Part shown: piece by piece, positions 29,928 to 37,149 of the stretch
How positions within the stretch are numbered: the first letter of the stretch is position 1
Layout: the number at the start of each line of letters is the position of its first letter
Origin: a virus
Length of the DNA: 45,107 nucleotides
Virus record (IMG/VR): IMGVR_UViG_3300013130_000007
Span: 1-45,107 of that record
Direction: 5' to 3' (one strand)
The notes under the pieces: generated by a model
Seen by the model: only the letters and a program-made list of their open reading frames with translations
Databases searched by the model: none
What the model was told of the DNA's origin: nothing
Translations under genes and position numbers: made by a program

Positions 29928-30830
29928 ATGGCAATTTCAACTGAACTCACAGTCAAAGCGCGCGAAGCTATCTTTGAGGAGATGGCACCGGTGACTCGTG
30001 ATGTGGCTCTCGAAGGTTTGAAGCGATTGCAAGCCGGGTACCAAATTTCGCTGCTAGTGCAGTACGATTTGGGTACCTTGGTTAATTCGATCTACTCAGA
30101 CGAAACGCTGAATGATGCGCAAAAGAAGAAGGAAATTCAACGACTGGCTGATTATTGGAATCAACCTAACATCAACACGTCGACACTGTACGATTTGCGT
30201 AACGTCTCGACAGCTTTTGAGCGAGACTTTATCAAAGCTCAAGTCGAAGAGCGAATGGTCAACGGCGGTTACTTGACGTGGAGTCACTTTAAGGAACTGC
30301 AAAAGATCGGGTCAGAAAAACGACAGATGGCGGTTCTCAAGCAGATTCGACAGCACTGCTGGTCTGCAAAAGAACTTGCTTTGGAACTTCAAGGCAAGAA
30401 AGAATCCGAAATCAAGCGTTCGGGTGGTCGCAAGCCAGCCTTGCCAAAGACGCCGACAGCGATGTTGCAAAAGATCTTTGCCTCGGTCCAGCAAACAGAC
30501 AACTATTTGGAAGCTGTTGCTGAGCCGCTTGAAGGTATGTTCATGGAGATGGCTCCAACTGAGTTTGATGAGCAGTTTGTTGAAAATCTTGACAACACAT
30601 TGTCTCGGCTAGATCAGATGGAACAACACATCAAAGAAACGCGCAGCAAGCTCAAGAACGTACGCAAACGAGCTGCTTCAATTGCAACTTCGTCCGAACC
30701 TGAAATGGCTCTAGCTGCCAAGAAAGCGGTAACTGAAGATCCAGGTCAGAATGGTGAAGATGCGGCAGAAAGCATAGTCGCAGCGGGCAAGATTGACGGT
30801 CGAAAGGCCCCTAGGCGAGCTCGTAAGTAG
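29928..30830 (+). CDS. Helical protein with DUF1016-N-like segment
   Basis: A 300-aa protein. ATG at 29928 is preferred over an in-frame GTG twelve bases upstream. Residues about 85-160 contain STLYDLRNVSTAF ... YLTWSHFKELQKIGSEKRQM ... HCWSAKELALELQGK, which resembles the N-terminal helical domain of the YhcG/DUF1016 family (LSWSHY..LL ... WSVRELERQI). The C-terminal PDDEXK nuclease part of that family is absent; instead there is a coiled coil and a basic tail (RKAPRRARK). A DNA-binding role is plausible by analogy. It ends before a strong terminator. Confidence 0.65.
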   Translation: MAISTELTVKAREAIFEEMAPVTRDVALEGLKRLQAGYQISLLVQYDLGTLVNSIYSDETLNDAQKKKEIQRLADYWNQPNINTSTLYDLRNVSTAFERDFIKAQVEERMVNGGYLTWSHFKELQKIGSEKRQMAVLKQIRQHCWSAKELALELQGKKESEIKRSGGRKPALPKTPTAMLQKIFASVQQTDNYLEAVAEPLEGMFMEMAPTEFDEQFVENLDNTLSRLDQMEQHIKETRSKLKNVRKRAASIATSSEPEMALAAKKAVTEDPGQNGEDAAESIVAAGKIDGRKAPRRARK

Positions 30831-30855
30831 TTTGCGTAGTGATTTTGTGGTAGGG

Positions 30856-30897
30856 AAACCCGCAGTTTGCTACGTTAGCAGCTGCGGGTTTTTTTTT
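30856..30897 (+). terminator. Intrinsic terminator
   Basis: The stem AAACCCGCAG / CTGCGGGTTT encloses a smaller hairpin (GCT-ACGTT-AGC), and a T run follows. It ends the RecA-like operon. Confidence 0.9.
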
Positions 30898-30921
30898 AGT
30901 TTCTAGATAGGTAACTCCAGT

Positions 30922-31734
30922 ATGTTTTCTGTCTGCGCGCTGTTTTACGGCGATTATCCTGATCTAGCTAAACGCTTGTTGGACTCCTTACGCGTCAACG
31001 AGTATGTACAAGATTTTCGTTTTGGATTGAACCAGGTCGGACATAAAACGCTGGACTACATTCATAGTTGGTCATTGCAACAATATCATCAACAAAAGGT
31101 CTACGTTTACACTGAAGCTAACGGGGCAAACATTGGCAAGTATCCTTTGATGCGTCAAATGTTTAGAGATCGAACTGTCGCTCGCCGAATTATGTGGTTT
31201 GATGATGACAGCTACGTTGATTCTTCGGCCGGTAAAGAGTGGTGGTCTCGCGCATACGAGTTAAGCCGTAACAAGATTCAAGTAGGTGCAGTACATTTGA
31301 TTATGCAACGAAACAAGCAGTATGAAGTGATACAGCAGCAATCATGGTTTACAGGTAAAGTCATAAACGCAAAACATCGTTTTGAATTTGCAACAGGCGG
31401 ATGGTGGATTGCTGATTCTTCTTTCTTGTTGCAGTGGGACTATCCGTTTCCTGCGCTTTACCACAACGGCGGTGACTCTATTCTGGGAGAGCTTTTGCGA
31501 CAGCAAGGTCATTCTGTGACTAGATTTCCAGGTGGAGTGCAGTGTCACTGTGAAAGCTGTTTACGTCATGGTACAGGACAAGGTAAGCCTGTAGTGCACA
31601 TCAACGTTGGTGGACGAAAAGGGCGGCGAGGTATTGGCGTGCAAAACGAGCGTTATGTCTGGAATGACGGTAATCCAGTTCCATCATTAACTCATCAAAA
31701 CTTTGACATGAGAGTTCTGCGATATGAAGTTTGA
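30922..31734 (+). CDS. Glycosyltransferase-like protein (GT-A fold)
   Basis: A 270-aa protein with the order of a small GT-A enzyme: N-terminal strand VCALFYGDYPDLAKRLLDSL, then NIGKYPLMRQMF near 73 (sugar-nucleotide region), then IMWFDDDSYVD near 90-100, which supplies the DxD metal-binding motif, and later FATGGWWIADSSFL and NGGDSILGELLRQQG, typical of the acceptor side. It would transfer a sugar to DNA, a virion protein or a host target; the acceptor is not evident. It is the first gene of a new operon after a terminator. Start by AGGTAACTCC. Confidence 0.8.
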   Translation: MFSVCALFYGDYPDLAKRLLDSLRVNEYVQDFRFGLNQVGHKTLDYIHSWSLQQYHQQKVYVYTEANGANIGKYPLMRQMFRDRTVARRIMWFDDDSYVDSSAGKEWWSRAYELSRNKIQVGAVHLIMQRNKQYEVIQQQSWFTGKVINAKHRFEFATGGWWIADSSFLLQWDYPFPALYHNGGDSILGELLRQQGHSVTRFPGGVQCHCESCLRHGTGQGKPVVHINVGGRKGRRGIGVQNERYVWNDGNPVPSLTHQNFDMRVLRYEV

Positions 31735-32116
31735 TTACTATTCGTTTGACGTTGAGCCTTACGTTCAAAAAGGAGTTCAACCATTGTTTTGGTTGGATGA
31801 AAAATTAGATCCGGCTTCTGTGTTTTACACATTGTCAGACCCAGCTACTGGCAATTACTCAAAGAGTGTCGGTAAAGTTCATCGCATACCCGTCTTTGCA
31901 ATGTCGACACCTCCCACTGAAAACAGTGATTTGCAGTATTTGACACACGGAAGTCTTTTGACCGCGTTAGGTATGGAAGTCGCTATGCGATTTCTCAATC
32001 AACTCAACTTAGACAAACCGGCAGTCAGAGCCGTTATCTTGATGGCTCAAACGTGCCATCAATTAGCTGACAGACGTTATCGGGCATATTTTGGAATCAC
32101 TATTGAGGCAAAATAA
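31724..32116 (+). CDS. Hypothetical protein
   Basis: A 130-aa protein overlapping the glycosyltransferase gene by 11 bases, so probably co-translated with it. Mixed alpha/beta, no recognisable motif. A role linked to the glycosylation step is possible by position only. Confidence 0.6.
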   Translation: MKFDYYSFDVEPYVQKGVQPLFWLDEKLDPASVFYTLSDPATGNYSKSVGKVHRIPVFAMSTPPTENSDLQYLTHGSLLTALGMEVAMRFLNQLNLDKPAVRAVILMAQTCHQLADRRYRAYFGITIEAK

Positions 32117-32118
32117 CA

Positions 32119-32643
32119 ATGTTTGATTGGACAAAATTGCAGCCTAGCGACGGTTACTTTGCAAGGCTTGAGTTTTCCGGTGGAACAGCAACTTTGTTCT
32201 TAGGGTTGCAGGTCGACGGAAAGCTGCACAAAGCAAGGACAGTTTCACTGGCTTCTGATGCTGATGTGTTTCAACTAGGAAACATGAAGCGCAAGCTAAT
32301 CGTGCTTGAAGCAATTGCAGAGTATTTGAATGCTGGCGGATATGTAGAAGAGCTTGCAGACCTTTTACCGCAAGGTGAAGGTTCTTTGTGGGCAGAGGGC
32401 TGGCACTACTTTGATGGCGGCGTAGAGCCGACAACAGGTCATCGCGTTCACGAATTTATGGATGATAAGTGTGAAAACTTTGTACGGTGGGTACGGCACG
32501 AATTCATTGACACAAACCTTACTTTGGAGGAGATAAGTGACGACCAACTCGAGTCATCCCCCATTGCCTCACTTATCCGTCAGTCAGATCTTGAAGAGGC
32601 GGGACAAACTGACGGCGAAGTCCTCGGACTTCCTGGGTCATAA
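32119..32643 (+). CDS. Hypothetical protein
   Basis: A 174-aa acidic protein starting two bases after the previous stop. Its last 107 bases are shared with the start of the next gene in another frame. No domain is recognised. The acidic, low-conservation-looking tail is consistent with tolerance of the overlap. Confidence 0.6.
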   Translation: MFDWTKLQPSDGYFARLEFSGGTATLFLGLQVDGKLHKARTVSLASDADVFQLGNMKRKLIVLEAIAEYLNAGGYVEELADLLPQGEGSLWAEGWHYFDGGVEPTTGHRVHEFMDDKCENFVRWVRHEFIDTNLTLEEISDDQLESSPIASLIRQSDLEEAGQTDGEVLGLPGS

Positions 32644-33451
32644 ATTGGTTGCAGGCACTTTCCAGGCATTTGTTGATCGTTTGCATGCAAATCTGCCTGG
32701 ATTGGTTTTGCGACACACAGTTCACGAAAGCGTCAAGCATCTTCTTAAGAAGGAGTTAACGCAAGACTTGTTGGTAGATACGGCTTGGAGGTTGGCAGGT
32801 AATCTTGAAAAGCTACTAGAACAGCAACCAGTACCGAAATGGAACGGGCAAAAAGAGTTTGAATGGATTCCAGCTCAAGTTTGTGAAATACAGACTGTTC
32901 GTCGATTTGGTAACTTGGTCAATTTTTTGTCTTTTCAAAGTTTAGCTGGCAGCGTTGTTCCATTACGGTTGACTCAATTCTGGTCCTTCAAAAAAACCAA
33001 TTACCTATCAGTTTACAAAAACTCGTCAGGTTATGGTTTTGGGTTTAGTCGTTCTAGGATTAATAGTCGTGGAGAACAGCAGAATACAGGACTGTATCGT
33101 AATCCGATGCAGTTTTACGGGCTACGATGCTTTCTGTTGCTAGACCCCGTACGCTCGCAACCTGATCCATTTGTGATAGAGGTAGGTCACACAAGCGCAA
33201 CAACTGAGTACAATAAACGATTGATTGAAGGAAGAGACAGGGCTAGAACACCTTGCATAAAAAAGTTTCCGAATACTTTAGAATGTTACATGTGTCCTAT
33301 TGGAGTTGATCGCTGTGTTCTTGCAACGCACGAAGCAACATACGAAAGAAAGCTCTGTCCAAAATGCGCTTGTGTTAGCTTTTTTGATCCAACTGAAATA
33401 GAGTATCCAGAACTCTGTTTGACTTGTTCTCGTGAAGAAAGAAAACGATGA
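32537..33451 (+). CDS. Cys-rich hypothetical protein with zinc-finger C-terminus
   Basis: A 304-aa basic protein. The GTG start at 32537 has a very strong ribosome binding site (GGAGGAGATAA) and forces a 107-base overlap with the previous gene. The C-terminal 60 residues hold three cysteine clusters (CYMCPIGVDRC, CPKCACV, CLTC), enough for one or two zinc sites. The middle contains an aromatic, Ser/Gly-rich region (YKNSSGYGFGFSRSR). A nucleic-acid-binding or nuclease-like protein is possible; nothing specific is recognised. Confidence 0.65.
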   Translation: MTTNSSHPPLPHLSVSQILKRRDKLTAKSSDFLGHKLVAGTFQAFVDRLHANLPGLVLRHTVHESVKHLLKKELTQDLLVDTAWRLAGNLEKLLEQQPVPKWNGQKEFEWIPAQVCEIQTVRRFGNLVNFLSFQSLAGSVVPLRLTQFWSFKKTNYLSVYKNSSGYGFGFSRSRINSRGEQQNTGLYRNPMQFYGLRCFLLLDPVRSQPDPFVIEVGHTSATTEYNKRLIEGRDRARTPCIKKFPNTLECYMCPIGVDRCVLATHEATYERKLCPKCACVSFFDPTEIEYPELCLTCSREERKR

Positions 33452-33957
33452 CACTACAGGCTAGAATGACTGCGGATGATCGCCGATTGTATAATCCGGC
33501 TCGCGATGTTGCGCATAACTTTCAAGAAGTTATGAACCTAGTTGCGGGTCGTTTAGAGGACTACGCTTGGCCGGAGCTCAACGAAGTTCTGGCTCGCGAA
33601 GGAATCACAATTGATGATTTAGGGGAAGCTTGCGGTGCTTATTGTCGGTATTTAGCTAGCGCAGCGCAGGAGCCTAACGTGTCTATGGCCGAAGGCTTAG
33701 CTCGTTCAGGTTTTACGCAATGCGAACCTGCTGCGCAGGTAGCTGTGATGGCAATGCTGGGTACCTGTTATTCAGGTATTCAGCATGCTGGCATTCGAGA
33801 AGCTAGCGTTGGCGGCGAAGGTCCGATGTACACCGTGGCTGACTTGATCGTGCATGCAGAGAGATTTCAAGCACACATAGGTCAATCACGTTGGCGTCGC
33901 CGATGGGAAAGATTGAAAGGAAAAATCAAAGCTGGAATTAAAGCTTTGAGGTCCTAG
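33448..33957 (+). CDS. Hypothetical protein upstream of CRISPR array 4
   Basis: A 169-aa helical protein with an ATGA overlap to the preceding gene and a strongly basic C-terminus (RWRRRWERLKGKIKAGIKAL). Its stop codon TAG is the first base triplet shared with the array 4 leader (TCCTAG), the same arrangement as at the end of the SSB-like gene before array 3. Unknown function. Confidence 0.65.
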   Translation: MTLQARMTADDRRLYNPARDVAHNFQEVMNLVAGRLEDYAWPELNEVLAREGITIDDLGEACGAYCRYLASAAQEPNVSMAEGLARSGFTQCEPAAQVAVMAMLGTCYSGIQHAGIREASVGGEGPMYTVADLIVHAERFQAHIGQSRWRRRWERLKGKIKAGIKALRS

Positions 33958-34083
33958 TTGTGGCAACATAACTAGAGATGGCCACCTTCAGGCCGACGGC
34001 GAGGGGCTAAACACTTCGAGTGATTTAGTGACTCGCAGAATGCCAATAAAAGTCAGGGATATTCAGAATCAAACCTGATGGCC
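33954..34083 (+). ncRNA. Conserved structured leader/tracr-like element of array 4
   Basis: About 130 bases, with the same 5' hairpin type as array 3, here fully paired (CTAGTT / AACTAG around GTGGCAACAT). The third stem reads GCGAG / CTCGC with CTAAA / TTTAG inside it, a paired change from the GCGATGG, TTAAA/TTTAG form. The last hairpin is shorter (TCAG / CTGA). Confidence 0.8.
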
Positions 34084-34192
34084 CCTGAAGTGAAGATAAG
34101 AACTTAGATTCACTGAGGGCGGGAAACCGATACGAACTTGATGAAATGGGAAACAGCCTGAAGTGAAGATAAGAACTTAGATTTACTGAGGG
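34084..34192 (+). CRISPR. CRISPR mini-array 4 (2 repeats, 1 spacer)
   Basis: Repeats at 34084-34119 and 34157-34192 flank a 37-nt spacer. The second repeat has the distal TTTACTGAGGG form. Only 45 bases separate it from the start of the Cas12-like gene, with no terminator seen between them, so the array and effector could share a transcript. Confidence 0.94.
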
Positions 34193-34237
34193 CCCGTATC
34201 GTCGGTGTTTGACGTCATTTTAACGAAAGGGAAAATT

Positions 34238-35611
34238 ATGGTTAAAAAAATCAAGGACGTATACGTCCGAACAATTTGTGTTCCGGTTGCTGAGTGTATC
34301 TCGCATACCAAAACAGAACTTTACGCAGCTATACGAAAGTCACTTGATGCTTCGCGTAGAGTTTCAAACTTGGCGGCAAGCGAATGTGCGCGGCAAGACG
34401 ATATCCGCGATGAAAAGTGCAAAAAGTTGTATACATATCCTGCATGCCACGATCCGTTATTGGATGCGGTACCAGGTAAGGGCGCGATTGTTTCGGCATT
34501 ATGTCGTGCCGTAGAGAAAAACTACTTGCAAGATCGGTGGAAAGTTCAGCGAGGCGATCGAAGTCTTCGTAACTATCGTACCATGCCGTGGCCGCTGCTA
34601 CAGAGTCAAGGCCATTTTAAGCTAATTGACGATGGAGAATTTTTAGTTGCAAGAATTCGACTGTTTGACGGAACCTATGACGTTCGTTTGGCAGGCGGAA
34701 GTAACTACCGAGATCAAATAGCAGGTTTGCGTAAGTCAATTTCAATTGACGGTATAGGCGACAGTAAGTTGTGGATTGAAAAGGCAGGAGATAAAAAGCA
34801 CAAAGCGATGCTTGGCATTAGTGTTAAGTTGCCTAAGAAAGTTGAAAAAGAACGAACCGGTGCTGTTGAAGTAGTGAGCGGCATTGAATTTCTTGTTGCG
34901 ATGACTATTCCACGAAGGCAAAGTCCTTTTGTTTTTACTGGTGAAGACGTTCGGATTTGGAAAGAAACAAGCGTCCGACGTAATCAACAGTGGAGACAGG
35001 CAAGAAAACAAGGCGCTGACAGAAAACGGTTGCGAGAACAATCGAGAGCATTTGCGGAAAAAATGCAACGCAGACTCAAAACTAAAGTTCACGAGCTGGC
35101 GTCGCAGATTGTTAAAAAGGCTGATAGATGCAAAGTCGCAACAATCGAAATCGACTTTACCATCAAGAGTTATTTGAAACAATTTCCATGGAGTGATCTT
35201 AAGGAAAAAATCAAGCACAAAGCGGAGCTATGCGGTATTGCGATTTTTGACAAAACGCAGACAATAGCAGAGCCAGACTTAGACAAGCCTCATATTTACT
35301 TTTTGTACGATCCAAACGCAGAGCGCGTAAAGATTGGCAGGACGAAAGGTAAAGCAGGTCGGTTGGAGTCATACTACACATTCGTGCCTGATTGTGTAGT
35401 GTTGGCGATCGACAATCAGCCAATCAACAAATTGGTAAGCAGAGAAAACCATTGGCACGCTTTGTTTGACAACCATCGCGTGACAGGTCGAAAAGAAGCT
35501 GGCAATGAGGTATTTGAGGCTGGTTACGTAATTAAGTGGTTGCGAGATAGGGGCTGGTTAGGAAATGCCGGAAACCTCTCGCAGATCGCTCAAGTCCTAG
35601 ACGTGTCTTAA
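34238..35611 (+). CDS. Cas12-like effector with C-terminal GIY-YIG nuclease domain
   Basis: A 457-aa protein flanked by CRISPR arrays 4 and 5. Residues about 1-200 look like a compact Cas12/TnpB recognition part (basic, helical, YAAIRKSLDASRRVSNLAA near 29). VVSGIEFLVAM (212-222) corresponds to RuvC-I 'GIDLG', with Glu217 in the Asp position. GEDVRIWKETSVRRNQQWRQ starts a basic bridge-helix-like region; VATIEIDF (300-307) then PWSDLKEKIKHKAELCGI (317-334) match RuvC-II with its following helix. The zinc finger and RuvC-III that should follow are absent. Instead residues 351-440 form a GIY-YIG domain: HIYFLY, VKIGRT, Arg375, Glu403. I infer an RNA-guided DNA-binding protein with a replaced nuclease. 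The start follows GAAAGGGAAAATT. The gene ends inside the array 5 leader. Confidence 0.75.
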   Translation: MVKKIKDVYVRTICVPVAECISHTKTELYAAIRKSLDASRRVSNLAASECARQDDIRDEKCKKLYTYPACHDPLLDAVPGKGAIVSALCRAVEKNYLQDRWKVQRGDRSLRNYRTMPWPLLQSQGHFKLIDDGEFLVARIRLFDGTYDVRLAGGSNYRDQIAGLRKSISIDGIGDSKLWIEKAGDKKHKAMLGISVKLPKKVEKERTGAVEVVSGIEFLVAMTIPRRQSPFVFTGEDVRIWKETSVRRNQQWRQARKQGADRKRLREQSRAFAEKMQRRLKTKVHELASQIVKKADRCKVATIEIDFTIKSYLKQFPWSDLKEKIKHKAELCGIAIFDKTQTIAEPDLDKPHIYFLYDPNAERVKIGRTKGKAGRLESYYTFVPDCVVLAIDNQPINKLVSRENHWHALFDNHRVTGRKEAGNEVFEAGYVIKWLRDRGWLGNAGNLSQIAQVLDVS

Positions 35612-35730
35612 GATACGTTTAGAGATGGCCACCTTTAGGCCGACAGCGATGGGTTAAACACTTTGAGTGATTTAACCCCTCGCAGAATGCCATTAAAAGT
35701 CAGGGATATTCAGGGTCAAACCTGATGGCC
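35597..35730 (+). ncRNA. Conserved structured leader/tracr-like element of array 5
   Basis: 134 bases that overlap the last codons of the Cas12-like gene, whose TAA stop lies in the loop of the first hairpin (CTAGACGTGTC / GATACGTTTAG, 35597-35622). The GGCC hairpin has a loop change only. The third stem has a T/C mismatch but gains an 8-bp stem GGGTTAAA / TTTAACCC around CACT-TTG-AGTG. Confidence 0.8.
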
Positions 35731-36199
35731 CCTGAAGTGAAGATAAGAACTTAGATTCACTGAGGGAGGATGTGATCGATCGCAGCTTGGCCTTTCAGCC
35801 ATCCTGAAGTGAAGATAAGAACTTAGATTCACTGAGGGCTCGGAGGAAAACTCATGTTCGATGACAATGGAACACCCTGAAGTGAAGATAAGAACTTAGA
35901 TTCACTGAGGGCCCATACTCGAGATCCATCTCTTTCTCGACGATAGCCTGAAGTGAAGATAAGAACTTAGATTCATTGAGGGCAATGACGCGATCGGCCG
36001 ATCGCTGAGACGAGCACATTTGAAGTGAAGATAAGAACTTAGATTCACTGAGGGCTGTGAGCCTCGACGTAATCCTGCATCGTGATCGGAACCTGAAGTG
36101 AAGATAAGAACTTAGATTCATTGAGGGCAATGACGCAATCGGCCGACCGCCGAGACGAACACACCTGAAGTGAAGATAAGAACTTAGATTCACTGAGGG
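35731..36199 (+). CRISPR. CRISPR array 5 (7 repeats, 6 spacers), main array
   Basis: Repeats start at 35731, 35803, 35876, 35947, 36019, 36092 and 36164, each 36 nt, with spacers of 36, 37, 35, 36, 37 and 36 nt. Repeats 4 and 6 have the TTCATTGAGGG variant, and the spacers that follow them are near-identical (four transitions in 36 positions). Repeat 5 is degenerate at its 5' end (TTTGAAG). The repeat can fold (AGTGAA ... TTCACT, with CCT/AGG outside). No terminator separates the array from the exonuclease gene 30 bases downstream. Confidence 0.96.
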
Positions 36200-36229
36200 A
36201 GGGAAGGAATAGAAACGTAAGGATGCGAA

Positions 36230-37141
36230 ATGATTATCAATGCGTGGGATAATCAATTTACTGCAAAGTATGGTCATCACTTTCCACCGTCTTACTTATG
36301 CTTCGACACGGAATTTACCGGTCGAAGCGAGCGGGATGACTTGATTGTAGAAATTGGTCACGTTCTGGTAGAGGATGGAAAAATAGTCGACCGGTTCAAC
36401 CTTGTGTTGAACTGGTATGAAATGAACATTGTTCCTGCATCTTGGTTGGACTACAAACTCAATCAAATGCGGCACATTGTAGGGCCAGAATGGAGATTGC
36501 TTCCTGAAACTGTGAAGAAAGAAGGAATCAATCCTCTTCAAGCTTTGCGGTTTTACCATAAGTTGTTTCACACTTGGGCAAACCGAGGTTTGCCCTTTGT
36601 CGCGCAGAATGGCACAAATGCTGATGAACCTATGATTCGAGGAAACTTGAATAGGTTTTTGAACAAGACTTTTGAAATACCGGCAAACAGTTACTTTGAT
36701 ACAGGAGCAATTTTCAAGGCCAATCAAATTTGGCAGGCACAAACCGGTGATTTGACTAACTATCGTGCAATCATATTGCCCACTAGAACTGAAACGTTGA
36801 AAGCGTATTTTCATCGAGTGTGTGGTGCTAGGATACGAGGTGTTCACTGGTCACTTAAGTTGATCTTGGAACATTTCGATCTGATCAAAAAACACAACTT
36901 GGATACTTCTAATTTGCACAATGCAGGTTTTGACGCCTTGTGTTTGCATTTAATAATGGAAGAATACCGCTCAATGGTAACACCGCGAGAAATTCCGGCA
37001 CCTGAAGTGCCTCGCGTGTTCAAAGCCGATCAAGTAAAACCTAACCTTATACCTGTGCAAAAGCAAAACACTTCTACAGTTACCGGGCAGAGTGCTTCGC
37101 AACAGACGCCGAAGCCTTTGAAACGTCAGCGTCTGATGTGA
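36230..37141 (+). CDS. DnaQ-like DEDDh 3'-5' exonuclease
   Basis: A 303-aa protein. Motif Exo I is LCFDTEFTG (Asp26, Glu28), a middle Asp lies in FVAQNGTNADEPMI near residue 130, and the C-terminal motif is HNAGFDALCLHLI (His near 230, Asp near 235), giving the DEDDh set. The last 50 residues are a Pro/Gln-rich tail. The polymerase already carries its own exonuclease, so this one may trim DNA or RNA ends elsewhere. DnaQ-family exonucleases trim prespacers in several CRISPR systems, and this gene follows the main array directly, but no Cas1/Cas2 is seen. RNase T-like or general phage nuclease roles are equally possible. Confidence 0.85.
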   Translation: MIINAWDNQFTAKYGHHFPPSYLCFDTEFTGRSERDDLIVEIGHVLVEDGKIVDRFNLVLNWYEMNIVPASWLDYKLNQMRHIVGPEWRLLPETVKKEGINPLQALRFYHKLFHTWANRGLPFVAQNGTNADEPMIRGNLNRFLNKTFEIPANSYFDTGAIFKANQIWQAQTGDLTNYRAIILPTRTETLKAYFHRVCGARIRGVHWSLKLILEHFDLIKKHNLDTSNLHNAGFDALCLHLIMEEYRSMVTPREIPAPEVPRVFKADQVKPNLIPVQKQNTSTVTGQSASQQTPKPLKRQRLM

Positions 37142-37149
37142 GGGCTGTA

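Noticed and set aside
34205-34237. Upstream in-frame start of the Cas12-like gene
   Set aside because: It would add 11 residues directly after array 4 without a good ribosome binding site; GAAAGGGAAAATT precedes the ATG at 34238.
35852-36280. 142-aa minus-strand ORF across CRISPR array 5
   Set aside because: Its translation repeats the reverse-complemented CRISPR repeat (NLSSYLHF units); it is a by-product of the array.
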